From assembly GCA_002287035.1 (NCBI GenBank), contig NSKG01000003.1, positions 1 to 64,000 of the forward strand: 64,000 nt of DNA. The letters run 5' to 3'. A program made the position numbers and the translations under genes. The notes beneath the pieces were generated by a model that was given only the letters and a program-made list of their open reading frames with translations, had not been told where the DNA came from and searched no databases. Positions 24,418-35,481 of the stretch are shown here, one piece after another. Position 1 is the stretch's first letter. Each line of letters starts with the position of its first letter. The stretch is from Pseudomonas sp. WN033. GTDB taxonomy: Bacteria > Pseudomonadota > Gammaproteobacteria > Pseudomonadales > Pseudomonadaceae.

Positions 24418-24435
24418 TGAATGAATATTCATTCA
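24418..24435. promoter_or_regulatory. Perfect 18-bp palindromic operator
   Basis: TGAATGAATATTCATTCA is a perfect palindrome 27 bases upstream of the 257-residue gene. Its length and AT-rich symmetry fit a TetR-family dimer, and the nearest regulator is the TetR gene that ends the same gene group. The match between the two is inference. Confidence 0.6.
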
Positions 24436-24502
24436 ATATTGAGCAGGGTAATCGTTGAGCCCGGGCTTGCCAAGTGTTTTCCTGACCAGAGGCTGTAAAT
24501 GA

Positions 24503-24527
24503 CAACGGGGCGCCAGGCGCCCCGTTG
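24503..24527 (-). terminator. Terminator hairpin of the spu operon
   Basis: CAACGGGGCGCC (24503-24514) and GGCGCCCCGTTG (24516-24527) are perfect 12-bp arms, 17 bases after the spuH stop codon. It is the strongest hairpin at the end of the polyamine operon. Confidence 0.75.
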
Positions 24528-24543
24528 GGAGTTGAGCCGAGGC

Positions 24544-25413
24544 TCAGTTGCGGCGGCTTTCGACGACCGCTTTCCAGGTCACCGGATCATCTTCCGGCGG
24601 TGGCATGCGTGCGCGCTTGTCGGCGCTGCGGATCAGGAACCAGGCCAGCAGGGTGAACAGGCCCACCGCCAGCAGGATCAGACTGGCAATCGCGTTGATC
24701 TCCGGTTTGACCCCCAAACGCACCGAGGAGAACACCTCCATCGGCAGGGTGGTGGCGCCGGGACCGGAGACGAAGCTGGCCAGTACCAGGTCATCGAGTG
24801 ACAGGGTGAAAGACAGCAGCCAGCCGGCGGCGATCGACGGCGCGATCATCGGTACGGTGATCAGCAGGAAGGTCTTCCACGGCGGCGAACCCAGGTCCAT
24901 GGCCGCTTCTTCGATCGACTGGTCGAGCTCGCGCAACCGGCCGCTGACGACGATGGCGACATAGGCGGTGCAGAAGGTGGTATGCGCGATCCAGATGGTC
25001 ATGATGCCGCGCTCGGCTGGCCAGCCAATCAGCTGGGCCATGGCCACGAACAGCAGCAGCAGCGACAGACCGGTGATCACCTCGGGCATGACCAGCGGCG
25101 CGGTGACCATCCCGGAGAACAGCGTGCGACCCTTGAAGCGCTTGATCCGGGTCATCACGAAGGCGGCCAGGGTGCCCAGCGCCACCGCCGCGTTGGCGGT
25201 GTAGAAGGCAATCTGCAGGCTGCGTTTGACCGCATTGATCAGCTGGGTGTTGTCCAGCAGGCCAACATACCAGTGCACTGACCAGCCGCCCCAGACGGTT
25301 ACCAGCCGTGAGGCATTGAACGAGTAGATGACCAGGATGACCATCGGGATGTAGATGAACGCCAGCCCGACCCAGAGCATGATGGTGGAGAAACTGAAGC
25401 GTGAACTGTTCAT
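24544..25413 (-). CDS. spuH: Polyamine ABC transporter permease
   Basis: The 289-residue inner-membrane permease (PotI/PotC type) has about six membrane segments and the ABC-permease loop SIEEAAMDLGSPPWKTFLLITVP that contacts the ATPase. The start MNSSRFSF at 25413 overlaps the spuG stop codon (ATGA), which shows translational coupling. A longer in-frame start at 25542 lies inside spuG and is rejected. It is the last gene of the spu operon and is followed by a strong hairpin. It works with SpuG, SpuF and the two binding proteins to import putrescine and spermidine. Confidence 0.93.
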   Translation of the reverse strand: MNSSRFSFSTIMLWVGLAFIYIPMVILVIYSFNASRLVTVWGGWSVHWYVGLLDNTQLINAVKRSLQIAFYTANAAVALGTLAAFVMTRIKRFKGRTLFSGMVTAPLVMPEVITGLSLLLLFVAMAQLIGWPAERGIMTIWIAHTTFCTAYVAIVVSGRLRELDQSIEEAAMDLGSPPWKTFLLITVPMIAPSIAAGWLLSFTLSLDDLVLASFVSGPGATTLPMEVFSSVRLGVKPEINAIASLILLAVGLFTLLAWFLIRSADKRARMPPPEDDPVTWKAVVESRRN

Positions 25414-26315
25414 GCGTTCTTCTCCATTTCCTTGGCCTGGTTGTAGTGGAAGAAAATGATCGGGATCAGCAGGATCAGCAGCATCACGATCGCCAGCGCA
25501 GAGGCTACCGGCCAGTCGCGGTTGTTGAAGAACTCCTGCCACAACACTTTGCCGATCATCAGGGTTTCCGGCCCGCCCAGCAGTTCGGGGATCACGAACT
25601 CGCCGACCACCGGGATGAACACCAGCATCGAGCCGGTGATGATGCCGGTCTTGGACAGCGGCACGGTGACCTTCCAGAACGCCTTGATCTTGCTGGCGCC
25701 CAGATCCATGGCCGCCTCCAGCAGCGTGTCGTCATGCTTGACCAGGTTGGCGTACAGCGGCAGAACCATGAACGGCAGGTAGGCATAGACCACGCCGATA
25801 TACACCGCGGTATTGGTGTTGAGGATCTGCATCGGGGTGCTGATCAGGCCCAGCGACATCAGGGTCGAGTTGAGCAGACCGTTGGTGCTGAGGATGCCCA
25901 TCCAGGCATAGACCCGGATCAGGATCGCGGTCCAGGTCGGCATCATGATCAGCAGCAGAAACACCAATTGCTTGTCACGAGGGGCTTTGGCGATGGCATA
26001 GGCCATCGGGTAGCCGAGCACCAGGCAAACCAGAGTCGAGTAGAAGGCGATCTTCAGTGAGCCCAGATAGGCTGAGAAATACAGCGCATCCTGGGTCAGG
26101 AACAGGTAGTTGCCCATGTTCAGTACGATATTCAGCGACTGCTGGGCGTACTGGAAAATCGGCTCGTAAGGTGGAATGGCAATGGCGGCCTGCGAGAAGC
26201 TGATCTTCAGCACGATGGCGAAGGGCAGCAGGAAGAACAGGAACAGCCACAGATAGGGAACGCTGATGACCCAGAAGCGTCCCCGCGGCAACAGTCTGGA
26301 GAACATCTTGTTCAT
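25410..26315 (-). CDS. spuG: Polyamine ABC transporter permease
   Basis: The 301-residue permease (PotH/PotB type) has an N-terminal membrane segment (VPYLWLFLFFLLPFAIVLKI), a large periplasmic loop, about five further segments and the EAA loop LLEAAMDLGASKIKAFWKVTVP. It overlaps the ATPase gene by four bases on one side and spuH by four on the other, so the three transporter genes are tightly coupled. It pairs with SpuH as the heterodimeric channel. Confidence 0.94.
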   Translation of the reverse strand: MNKMFSRLLPRGRFWVISVPYLWLFLFFLLPFAIVLKISFSQAAIAIPPYEPIFQYAQQSLNIVLNMGNYLFLTQDALYFSAYLGSLKIAFYSTLVCLVLGYPMAYAIAKAPRDKQLVFLLLIMMPTWTAILIRVYAWMGILSTNGLLNSTLMSLGLISTPMQILNTNTAVYIGVVYAYLPFMVLPLYANLVKHDDTLLEAAMDLGASKIKAFWKVTVPLSKTGIITGSMLVFIPVVGEFVIPELLGGPETLMIGKVLWQEFFNNRDWPVASALAIVMLLILLIPIIFFHYNQAKEMEKNA

Positions 26316-27448
26316 GAGTGCAGTACCACCCCGCTGTCATCGTCCCAACTGACATAGACCTGATCTTCCCAGGTCGGGCGTGGGAGCCTGCGTTCGGAGT
26401 TGGCGAAGAAGGCCTGGACGATCAGTCCGCTGTCGAGCTTGATGTAGTACACCGAATGGCCGCCCAGGTAGGCGATATCGTGGACCTTGCCGTGCGCCCA
26501 GTTGTACTCCTGCTCGGGCTTTTCGGTGCTGACCATGACCTTTTCCGGGCGCAGGGCGTAGGTGATGCTTTTTTCCTGGGCGCGGGTGGTGATGCCGTGG
26601 CCGACATAGATCGGGCGATCCAGTTGCGGGCACTCGATGATCGCGTGATCTTCCATGTCGGCGGTAATCTGGCCCTCGAAGCTGTTGACGCTGCCGATGA
26701 ATTCGGCGACGTGACGGCTGGCCGGGCTCTCGTAGATATCCATCGGTGTACCGACCTGGGCGATCCAGCCCTGATGCATGATGGCGATGCGCTGGGCCAT
26801 GGTCATGGCCTCTTCCTGGTCGTGGGTGACCATGATGCAGGTCACGCCGACCCGCTCGATGATCTCCACCAGTTCCAGCTGCATCTGGGTCCGCAGTTTC
26901 TTGTCCAGCGCTCCCATTGGTTCATCGAGCAGCAGCAGTTTGGGGCGTTTGGCCAGCGAGCGAGCCAGAGCCACCCGCTGGCGCTGGCCACCGGAGAGCT
27001 GGTGCGGCTTGCGCCGGGCGTACTCGGTCATGTGTACGAGCTTGAGCATTTCTGCCACCCGCTCCTGGATTTCGGTCTTGGACAGCTTGTCCTGCTTGAG
27101 GCCGAAGGCGATGTTCTGTTCCACGCTCATGTGCGGAAACAGGGCGTAGGACTGGAACATCATGTTGATTGGCCGCTCGTAGGGCGGCAGGTTGGTAATA
27201 TCCTGGCCGTCGAGCAGGACTCGGCCTTCGGTTGGTCGCTCGAAGCCGGCCAGTATGCGCAACAGGGTGGACTTGCCGGAACCAGAGCCTCCGAGCAGGG
27301 CGAAGATTTCCCCGCGGTTGATGGTAAGGCTGACATCATCGACGGCCAGCGCTTCGTCGAAACGCTTGCTGACCCGGTCGATCTTGACGAATTCATCGGG
27401 TTTTACCTTGGCCATGGCTTGCTTCATGGCACCTGCTGCACCAACCAT
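26312..27448 (-). CDS. spuF: Polyamine ABC transporter ATP-binding protein
   Basis: The 378-residue ATPase (PotG/PotA type) has Walker [10 protein letters not shown] (53-61), a Q-loop FQSYALFPH, the ABC signature [15 protein letters not shown], Walker [13 protein letters not shown] and the switch histidine [15 protein letters not shown]. The C-terminal TOBE-type domain is present (from about residue 285). It energises uptake through SpuG and SpuH. The ATG at 27448 has GGAG upstream. A perfect 12-bp hairpin lies in the gap between the spermidine-binding-protein gene and this one, and may lower transporter expression relative to the binding proteins. Confidence 0.95.
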   Translation of the reverse strand: MVGAAGAMKQAMAKVKPDEFVKIDRVSKRFDEALAVDDVSLTINRGEIFALLGGSGSGKSTLLRILAGFERPTEGRVLLDGQDITNLPPYERPINMMFQSYALFPHMSVEQNIAFGLKQDKLSKTEIQERVAEMLKLVHMTEYARRKPHQLSGGQRQRVALARSLAKRPKLLLLDEPMGALDKKLRTQMQLELVEIIERVGVTCIMVTHDQEEAMTMAQRIAIMHQGWIAQVGTPMDIYESPASRHVAEFIGSVNSFEGQITADMEDHAIIECPQLDRPIYVGHGITTRAQEKSITYALRPEKVMVSTEKPEQEYNWAHGKVHDIAYLGGHSVYYIKLDSGLIVQAFFANSERRLPRPTWEDQVYVSWDDDSGVVLHS

Positions 27449-27554
27449 AGGGGTTCTCCGCTAACAGCTTTCTTATCTTTCTCTCGTTACCTGGCCTGTC
27501 ATCATGCAGGCGGCGATGGAGATGGTTTCAGTTGAAAAGGCATGGCCTGACCGC

Positions 27555-27581
27555 AAGGGGGTTGCCACTGGCAACCCCCTT
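27555..27581 (-). other. Intra-operon hairpin between spuE and spuF
   Basis: AAGGGGGTTGCC (27555-27566) and GGCAACCCCCTT (27570-27581) are perfect 12-bp arms with a three-base loop, beginning 9 bases before... that is, just beyond, the spuE stop on the minus strand. It probably protects the 3' end of the binding-protein mRNA or partly stops transcription before spuFGH. Confidence 0.6.
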
Positions 27582-27589
27582 AAGGTGGA

Positions 27590-29997
<2,408 letters not shown>

Positions 29998-31371
29998 TCA
30001 GACGCCGAGCTGTTCGGCGGCCAAATCCAGACAACGCCAGGCCTTGGCGACCAACTCGTCGATTTCCTCCGGCTTGATCACCAGCGGCGGCGACATGATC
30101 AGGGTGTCACCGACCGCGCGCATCACCAGGCCGTTGCGTACGCACAGGTCGCGACACAGGGTCCCGGTGCTGCCCTTCTCGGCGAAGCGCTCCCGGGTAG
30201 CCTTGTTCTTGACCAGCTCGATAGCGCCGAGCAGGCCAACACCGCGTACCTCGCCAACCAGACGGTGTTCCGCCAGACTGGCGATTTTGCTTTGCAAATA
30301 CGGTGCCGCTTCCTGCTTGACGTAATCGACGATTTTCTCCTCGCGCAGAATGCGCAGGTTTTCCAGGCCGACTGCGGCCGCCACCGGGTGCCCGGAGTAG
30401 GTGTAGCCGTGGAAGAACTCGCCGCCGTGTTCGATCAGAGTGTTGGCTACCCGGTCGCCGACGATCACTCCGCCCATGGGCAGATAACCGGAGGTCATGC
30501 CCTTGGCAATCGGCATCAGGTCCGGCTTGAGGTCGAAGTACTGGCTACCGAACCATTCGCCGGTACGGCCGAAGCCGCAGATCACTTCATCGACTACCAG
30601 CAGAATGTCGTACTTGGCGAGAATTCGCTTGATCTCCGGCCAGTAGGTCGACGGCGGAATGATTACCCCGCCAGCGCCCTGGATCGGTTCAGCGATAAAG
30701 GCCGCGACCTTGTCCTCGCCCAGTTCTTCGATCTTGGCCTCAAGTTGACGCGCAGCCCACAGACCGAACTCCTCGGGATCCATATCGCCGCCTTCGCCAT
30801 ACCAGTACGGCTGTGGGATATGCACGATGCCGGGAATCGGCAGATCGCCCTGCTCATGCATTACCGACATGCCGCCGAGGCTGGCGCCGGCCACGGTTGA
30901 ACCGTGGTAGCCGTTGATCCGGCTGATGATGGTCTTCTTGCCCGGTTTGCCCTTGAGGTCCCAATAGCGGCGGACCATACGCAGCACGGTGTCGTTGGAC
31001 TCCGAACCCGAGCCGGTGAAGAACACGTGGTTCATGTGCGCCGGTGCGACCTCGGCAATCGCCTTGGCCAGCTGTACCGCCGGCGGGTTGGCGCACTGGA
31101 AGAAGCTGTTGTAGTAGGGCAGTTCAAGCATCTGCTTGTAGGCCACTTCGGCCAGTTCGGTACGGCCATAGCCGATGTTGACGCACCACAGCCCGGCCAT
31201 GCCGTCGAGAATCTGGTTGCCTTCACTGTCCCACAGGTAAACCCCCTGAGCCCGCTCGATGATGCGTGCTCCCCGGGCGCCCAGGTCTTTGTGGTCGGTG
31301 AACGGATGCAGGTAATGGGCGGCATCCATGGCTTGCAGTTCGGCGGTGGTATGTCGGATCTGACTGCTCAT
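29998..31371 (-). CDS. spuC: Putrescine/polyamine-pyruvate aminotransferase (class III)
   Basis: The 457-residue PLP enzyme transfers the amino group of putrescine or related polyamines to pyruvate. Visible parts are GMAGLWCVNIGYGRTELAEVA, FFTGSGSESNDTVLRMVRRYW, the pyridine-ring aspartate in LLVVDEVICGFGRTG and the PLP lysine in MPIAKGMTSGYLPMG. The start at 31371 has GGAGG eight bases upstream, which makes it better than the in-frame ATG at 31386. It lies between spuB and spuD, in the same order as the P. aeruginosa spu operon, and offers a transamination route that runs beside gamma-glutamylation. Confidence 0.93.
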   Translation of the reverse strand: MSSQIRHTTAELQAMDAAHYLHPFTDHKDLGARGARIIERAQGVYLWDSEGNQILDGMAGLWCVNIGYGRTELAEVAYKQMLELPYYNSFFQCANPPAVQLAKAIAEVAPAHMNHVFFTGSGSESNDTVLRMVRRYWDLKGKPGKKTIISRINGYHGSTVAGASLGGMSVMHEQGDLPIPGIVHIPQPYWYGEGGDMDPEEFGLWAARQLEAKIEELGEDKVAAFIAEPIQGAGGVIIPPSTYWPEIKRILAKYDILLVVDEVICGFGRTGEWFGSQYFDLKPDLMPIAKGMTSGYLPMGGVIVGDRVANTLIEHGGEFFHGYTYSGHPVAAAVGLENLRILREEKIVDYVKQEAAPYLQSKIASLAEHRLVGEVRGVGLLGAIELVKNKATRERFAEKGSTGTLCRDLCVRNGLVMRAVGDTLIMSPPLVIKPEEIDELVAKAWRCLDLAAEQLGV

Positions 31372-31425
31372 TGATTCTTCCTCCATGCCGGCCCAGGGCG
31401 ATACGCCGGCAAGTTGCCTTCAACC

Positions 31426-31442
31426 GCGCCCGGCCCGGGCGC
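31426..31442 (-). other. Intra-operon hairpin between spuB and spuC
   Basis: GCGCCCGG (31426-31433) and CCGGGCGC (31435-31442) are complementary around one base, so about seven pairs can form with a three-base loop. It lies directly after the spuB stop codon. Confidence 0.4.
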
Positions 31443-31448
31443 TTCTGT

Positions 31449-32795
31449 TTATACGCTCAGCAGCAGGAATTCACGTTCCCAGGAGCTGATTACCCGTTTG
31501 TAGTTTTCGTGCTCGACCCGCTTGACCGCGACATAGCCGCGGCAGAACTTCTCGCCCAGCACTTCCTGAACCTCGTGGCACTGCTCCATGCGCTCCAGTG
31601 CCGACTCCAGGGTCAGCGGCAGGCGCAGGTTGCGGCGCTCATAGGCGCGGCCCTTGACCGGCGCCGACGGGGTGATCTTGCTGACCATGCCCAGGTAGCC
31701 GCACAGCAGGCTGGCGGCAATGGCGATATAGGGGTTGGCGTCGGCTCCCGGCAGGCGGTTCTCGACCCGACGGTTCTGCGGGTCGGAGTCCGGCACGCGC
31801 AGACCGGCAGTGCGGTTTTCCTCGCCCCATTCGACGTTGACCGGTGCCGAGGTGTCGGGCAGGAAGCGGCGGAACGAGTTGACGTTCGGCGCGAACAGCG
31901 GCAACACCTCAGGGATGAAGCGTTGCAGGCCGCCGATATGATGCAAGAACAGCTCGCTCATGGTGCCGTCGGCATTGGAAAACACGTTCTTGCCGCTCTT
32001 GCGGTCGATGATGCTCTGGTGCAGGTGCATGGCGCTGCCCGGCTCGTTGGTGATCGGCTTGGCCATAAAGGTGGCGGTCATGTCGTGCTTGAGCGCGGCC
32101 TCGCGCATGGTGCGCTTGAATACCAGAATCTGGTCGGCCAGCAGCAGCGGATCGCCGTGACGGAAGTTGATTTCCATCTGCGCGGTGCCCTCTTCGTGGA
32201 TCAGGGTATCCAGATCCAGGCCCTGGGCCTCGCACCAGTCGTACATGTCTTCGAACAGCGGATCGAATTCGTTGGCGGCATCAATCGAGAATGACTGGCG
32301 GCCGGTTTCCTGGCGTCCGGAGCGGCCGATCGGCGGCTGCAGCGGCAGGTCCGGATCCTCGTTGCGGCGGGTCAGGTAGAACTCCATCTCCGGCGCCACC
32401 AGTGGCTGCCAGCCCTTGTCGGCATACATCTTGAGTACTTTCTTCAAGATGTTGCGCGGTGACATGTCGATGGGGTTGCCCATCTTGTCATAGCAGTCGT
32501 GGATGATCTGGGCGGTTGGCTCGATAGCCCACGGCACCAGATAGATGGCGCTTTCATCCGGCTTGCAGACCATGTCGATGTCGGCCGGATCGAGCAGTTC
32601 GTAATAGATGTCGTCTTCGACGTAGTCACCGGTCACCGACTGCAACAGAATGCTTTCGGGCAGGCGCATGCCTTTTTCCGAAATGAATTTCATCGTCGGC
32701 GCGATCTTGCCGCGGGCAATGCCGGTCAAATCCGAGACCATGCATTCCACCTCGGTGATCTTGTGTTCCTTGAGCCATGCTTCAATCTTGTTCAT
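31449..32795 (-). CDS. spuB: Glutamate-putrescine ligase (glutamine synthetase-like)
   Basis: The 448-residue member of the glutamine synthetase superfamily joins glutamate to the amino group of putrescine using ATP, the entry step of the gamma-glutamyl pathway. Features include the beta-grasp N-terminal region with VECMVSDLTGIARGKIAP, EMEFYLTRRNEDP, the metal-binding HEEGTAQMEINFRHGDPL and SAMHLHQSI, and the Arg motif ENRTAGLRVPDSDPQNRRVENRLPGADANPYIA. The ATG at 32795 is preceded by GAGGA. spuA ends seven bases upstream. A second ligase paralogue, spuI, lies divergently, and the two may differ in substrate. Confidence 0.93.
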   Translation of the reverse strand: MNKIEAWLKEHKITEVECMVSDLTGIARGKIAPTMKFISEKGMRLPESILLQSVTGDYVEDDIYYELLDPADIDMVCKPDESAIYLVPWAIEPTAQIIHDCYDKMGNPIDMSPRNILKKVLKMYADKGWQPLVAPEMEFYLTRRNEDPDLPLQPPIGRSGRQETGRQSFSIDAANEFDPLFEDMYDWCEAQGLDLDTLIHEEGTAQMEINFRHGDPLLLADQILVFKRTMREAALKHDMTATFMAKPITNEPGSAMHLHQSIIDRKSGKNVFSNADGTMSELFLHHIGGLQRFIPEVLPLFAPNVNSFRRFLPDTSAPVNVEWGEENRTAGLRVPDSDPQNRRVENRLPGADANPYIAIAASLLCGYLGMVSKITPSAPVKGRAYERRNLRLPLTLESALERMEQCHEVQEVLGEKFCRGYVAVKRVEHENYKRVISSWEREFLLLSV

Positions 32796-32802
32796 ACAGT
32801 CC

Positions 32803-33564
32803 TCAGAAGTGCCTGGCTGCACGTGCCCGGCAGGCGTCGCCAAACGCCTTGAATATCGACAGGTAGAAAGTGTTTTCCGTGACCTTCCACTCTGGATGCC
32901 ATTGCACGCCCAGCGCGAAATTGGGAGCTTGGCTGACCGAAAAGGCTTCGATCAGTCCGTCGGGCGCAGTTGCTTCGGGCCGCAATCCGGGCGCCAGCTG
33001 GTCCACTCCCTGGGTATGCAGGGAATTGACCTGTGCCGAGTTGCGGCCTGACAGTTCATAGAGTAGTCCTCCCGGTTCGATCTGAACCTCGTGGGACAAC
33101 CCGTATTGGACATCAACTGGCTGCTCCTTGTCTTCACGATGCTCGATGAATCCACCGACTTCGTGCAGGCGCTGGTGCAGGCTGCCGCCAAAGGCGACAT
33201 TCATTTCCTGAAAACCGCGACAGATACCCAGCACCGGGATGCCACGCTCGACGGCGCGCTTGATCAGCGGCAGGTTGGTGGCATCGCGTTTGGGGTCATG
33301 TTTGGTGCCCGCGATACTGGCTGGGCCTTGATAGTGATGCGGTTCGACATTTGAGGGCGATCCGGTGAACAGCAGGCCGTCAAGATTATCGAGCAGTTGC
33401 TCGGCATCCAGGCGCTCGCCCAGTGCCGGGATCAACAGAGGCAGGCCGCCGGCACCATCGACCACGCCGAGAATGTATTTCTCACCGACAATGTGGAACG
33501 GGTGAAGGCCAAGCTGGTCGGTGCAACAGGAGATGCCGATAAGGGGTTTGCGTGTCGTGGACAT
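32803..33564 (-). CDS. spuA: Gamma-glutamyl-GABA hydrolase (class I glutamine amidotransferase-like)
   Basis: The 253-residue enzyme cleaves gamma-glutamyl-GABA to GABA and glutamate. It has the nucleophile Cys115 in GICRGFQEMNVAFGG (matching Cys114 of E. coli PuuD), DGLLFTGSPSNVEPHHY near the oxyanion region, and the catalytic His in VQWHPEW. As in PuuD it is the first gene of the operon. The start is uncertain: ATG at 33564 (MSTTRKPLIG) fits the family length, while ATG at 33594 is in frame with an equally weak ribosome site. The gap to divergent spuI carries the promoters. Confidence 0.9.
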   Translation of the reverse strand: MSTTRKPLIGISCCTDQLGLHPFHIVGEKYILGVVDGAGGLPLLIPALGERLDAEQLLDNLDGLLFTGSPSNVEPHHYQGPASIAGTKHDPKRDATNLPLIKRAVERGIPVLGICRGFQEMNVAFGGSLHQRLHEVGGFIEHREDKEQPVDVQYGLSHEVQIEPGGLLYELSGRNSAQVNSLHTQGVDQLAPGLRPEATAPDGLIEAFSVSQAPNFALGVQWHPEWKVTENTFYLSIFKAFGDACRARAARHF

Positions 33565-33715
33565 GATGCTGAGTCTGTGTTGTATATCTGACATGGCGTC
33601 ATTGTTGTTCGATTTTTTACACAATAGCAATAAAAAATAATTAACACAAAGCCCGTTTTTTTTGACAGATGAAACCGCTTTGCCGTGAGTGTTAGGGATC
33701 CCTGTGGGCCTAAAT

Positions 33716-33730
33716 GGTGCAGTGTGCACC
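33716..33730. promoter_or_regulatory. Palindrome in the spuA / spuI divergent promoter region
   Basis: GGTGCAGTGTGCACC is a perfect inverted repeat (6-3-6) near the middle of the 272-base AT-richer gap between divergent spuA and spuI. It may be the operator for a regulator of both transcripts. The half-sites are in the opposite order to an NtrC site. The rest of the gap has A/T tracts but no promoter I can place with confidence. Confidence 0.4.
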
Positions 33731-33836
33731 GCGATTGGGCGTGTGCGGCTCTATTGACTCCCCAAGGCCTTTCGGATTTACTCTCATCTTAGAGTTAACG
33801 TGATTGATATATTTTACAAATAACAGGTGACAAACC

Positions 33837-35261
33837 ATGCAAGCCCAAGCCGGAACGGACGCTACCGCAGTGAAGGCTGTCGCAGCCGCCATCAAGCCTG
33901 CCAGTGTCCAGGAAGCTGAGGCGTTCCTCGCCAAGCATCCGGAAATCCACTTTATCGATCTATTGATCGCCGATATGAACGGCATCGTGCGCGGCAAGCG
34001 CATCGACCGCTCAGCCCTGGTCAAGGCCTTTGAAAAGGGCATTGCCCTGCCGGCTTCGATCTTTGCCCTGAACATCCAGGGCACAACGGTTGAAGAAACC
34101 GGGCTGGGGTTGGAAATCGGTGATGCTGACAGGATCTGTATGCCGATCCCCGGGACGCTGAGTATCGAACCCTGGCAGAAGCGTCCAACCGGACAGTTGC
34201 TGATGACCATGTTCGAGCTGGATCGAACGACGCCCTTCTTCGCTGATCCCCGTTATGTCCTGCAACGCATCGCCCAACGCTTTGAAGAGTTTGATCTCAA
34301 GATTGTTTCAGCGTTTGAATTGGAGTTCTACCTGATCGACCAGGAGAACATCACCGGTCGCCCGCAACCGCCCCGTTCCCCCATCTCCGGCAAGCGCCCC
34401 AACTCGGTTCAGGTCTATTCGATGGATGACCTGGATGAGTACGCCGAGTTTCTCGAGGACGTCATCGAAGCTGCCCACGAACAGGGCATCCCCGCTGACG
34501 CCATCGTTGCCGAATCGGCGCCTGGTCAGTTCGAGGTCAACCTGCATCACGTCGATGACCCGGTCAAGGCCTGTGACTACAACGTCTTGCTCAAGCGAGT
34601 GATCAAGAGCGTGGCCTATGACCATGAAATGGACACCACCTTTATGGCCAAGCCTTATTACGATCAGGCCGGCAATGGCATGCATGTACACATCAGCCTG
34701 GTCGACAAGGATGGCCGCAATGTGTTCGCGCCCAATCCCGATGGCAGTCTGAGTGATCTGCTGCGCTGGTCGATTGGTGGTCTGCTCGAGTGCCTGCCGC
34801 AGTACATGGCGTTCCTGTGCCCGAACGTAAACTCCTATCGCCGTTTCAGTGCCGGTTTCTATGTGCCCTGCGCGCCGACCTGGGGGATCGACAACCGTAC
34901 CGTGGCGGTCCGGGTACCCGGTGGCGAGCCGGAGGCGATGCGGATTGAGCACCGCCTGGCCGGTGCCGATGCCAACCCTTATCTGCTCATGGCTGCGCTG
35001 CTCAGCGCCATCCACTATGGCATCAGCAACAAGATCGAGCCGCCAGAGATGACCGAGGGCAATGCCTACGAGCAGCACGAGGTGTCGCTGCCGACCAACC
35101 TGCGTGATGCACTGCGGGAGCTGGAAAACTCTGAGGTGATGAAAGCCTACATCGGCGAGGAGTATCTGGACGTGTTCGAGCTGTGCAAGGAAAGCGAGCT
35201 GGACGAGTTCGAGAAAACCATCTCTGACCTGGAGTATATGTGGTATCTGCATACGGTCTGA
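33837..35261 (+). CDS. spuI: Glutamate-polyamine ligase (glutamine synthetase-like)
   Basis: The 474-residue ligase is a second member of the glutamylpolyamine synthetase group. It has HFIDLLIADMNGIVRGKRIDR near the N-terminus, FELEFYLIDQENITGR, the metal-binding VAESAPGQFEVNLHHVDDP, GNGMHVHISLVDKDG, and the Arg block DNRTVAVRVPGGEPEAMRIEHRLAGADANPY. It is divergent from spuABCDEFGH, as in P. aeruginosa. The protein should gamma-glutamylate putrescine or a larger amine. Its N-terminus is about 25 residues longer than SpuB and is rich in alanine. A double hairpin ends the gene. Confidence 0.92.
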   Translation: MQAQAGTDATAVKAVAAAIKPASVQEAEAFLAKHPEIHFIDLLIADMNGIVRGKRIDRSALVKAFEKGIALPASIFALNIQGTTVEETGLGLEIGDADRICMPIPGTLSIEPWQKRPTGQLLMTMFELDRTTPFFADPRYVLQRIAQRFEEFDLKIVSAFELEFYLIDQENITGRPQPPRSPISGKRPNSVQVYSMDDLDEYAEFLEDVIEAAHEQGIPADAIVAESAPGQFEVNLHHVDDPVKACDYNVLLKRVIKSVAYDHEMDTTFMAKPYYDQAGNGMHVHISLVDKDGRNVFAPNPDGSLSDLLRWSIGGLLECLPQYMAFLCPNVNSYRRFSAGFYVPCAPTWGIDNRTVAVRVPGGEPEAMRIEHRLAGADANPYLLMAALLSAIHYGISNKIEPPEMTEGNAYEQHEVSLPTNLRDALRELENSEVMKAYIGEEYLDVFELCKESELDEFEKTISDLEYMWYLHTV

Positions 35262-35262
35262 G

Positions 35263-35310
35263 ATCAGCCTGCGGCTGATACGAAAATCCCGCCTGCGTGG
35301 CGGGATTTTT
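35263..35310 (+). terminator. Double hairpin terminator of spuI
   Basis: ATCAGCC/GGCTGAT (35263-35279) is followed by AAAATCCCGCC (35283-35293) and GGCGGGATTTTT (35299-35310). The second is a classical intrinsic terminator with a T run, directly after the spuI stop codon. Confidence 0.92.
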
Positions 35311-35390
35311 GTGTCTCCTGTTGGCCGGGGGATTGGTAGCGTTGTGTGTTTGTGCGGTGTTGTCGCAGGAGGCTGGGAATGGCCTGGGAA

Positions 35391-35430
35391 GTTCGCGCGC
35401 CTGCGCGAACAAAGGCCGACAGCGTCGGCC
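35391..35430. repeat. Two adjacent GC-rich hairpins upstream of the puuB-like gene
   Basis: GTTCGCGC/GCGCGAAC (35391-35410) and GGCCGAC/GTCGGCC (35414-35430) are perfect stems side by side in the 220-base gap between spuI and the oxidase gene. They resemble pseudomonad REP-type sequences. A related stem with the GTGTCGCGC arm is at 41895-41916. Confidence 0.5.
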
Positions 35431-35481
35431 CGCATTGTTGCTTGGGGTCGTCATCGTTAATCGTTTGTTCAAGGAAAGCCC

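Noticed and set aside
33716-33736. Possible NtrC-binding or sigma-54 site between spuA and spuI
   Set aside because: The palindrome has half-sites GGTGCA...TGCACC in the wrong order for NtrC, and the GG-to-GC spacing is 8 rather than 10, so it does not fit a sigma-54 promoter.
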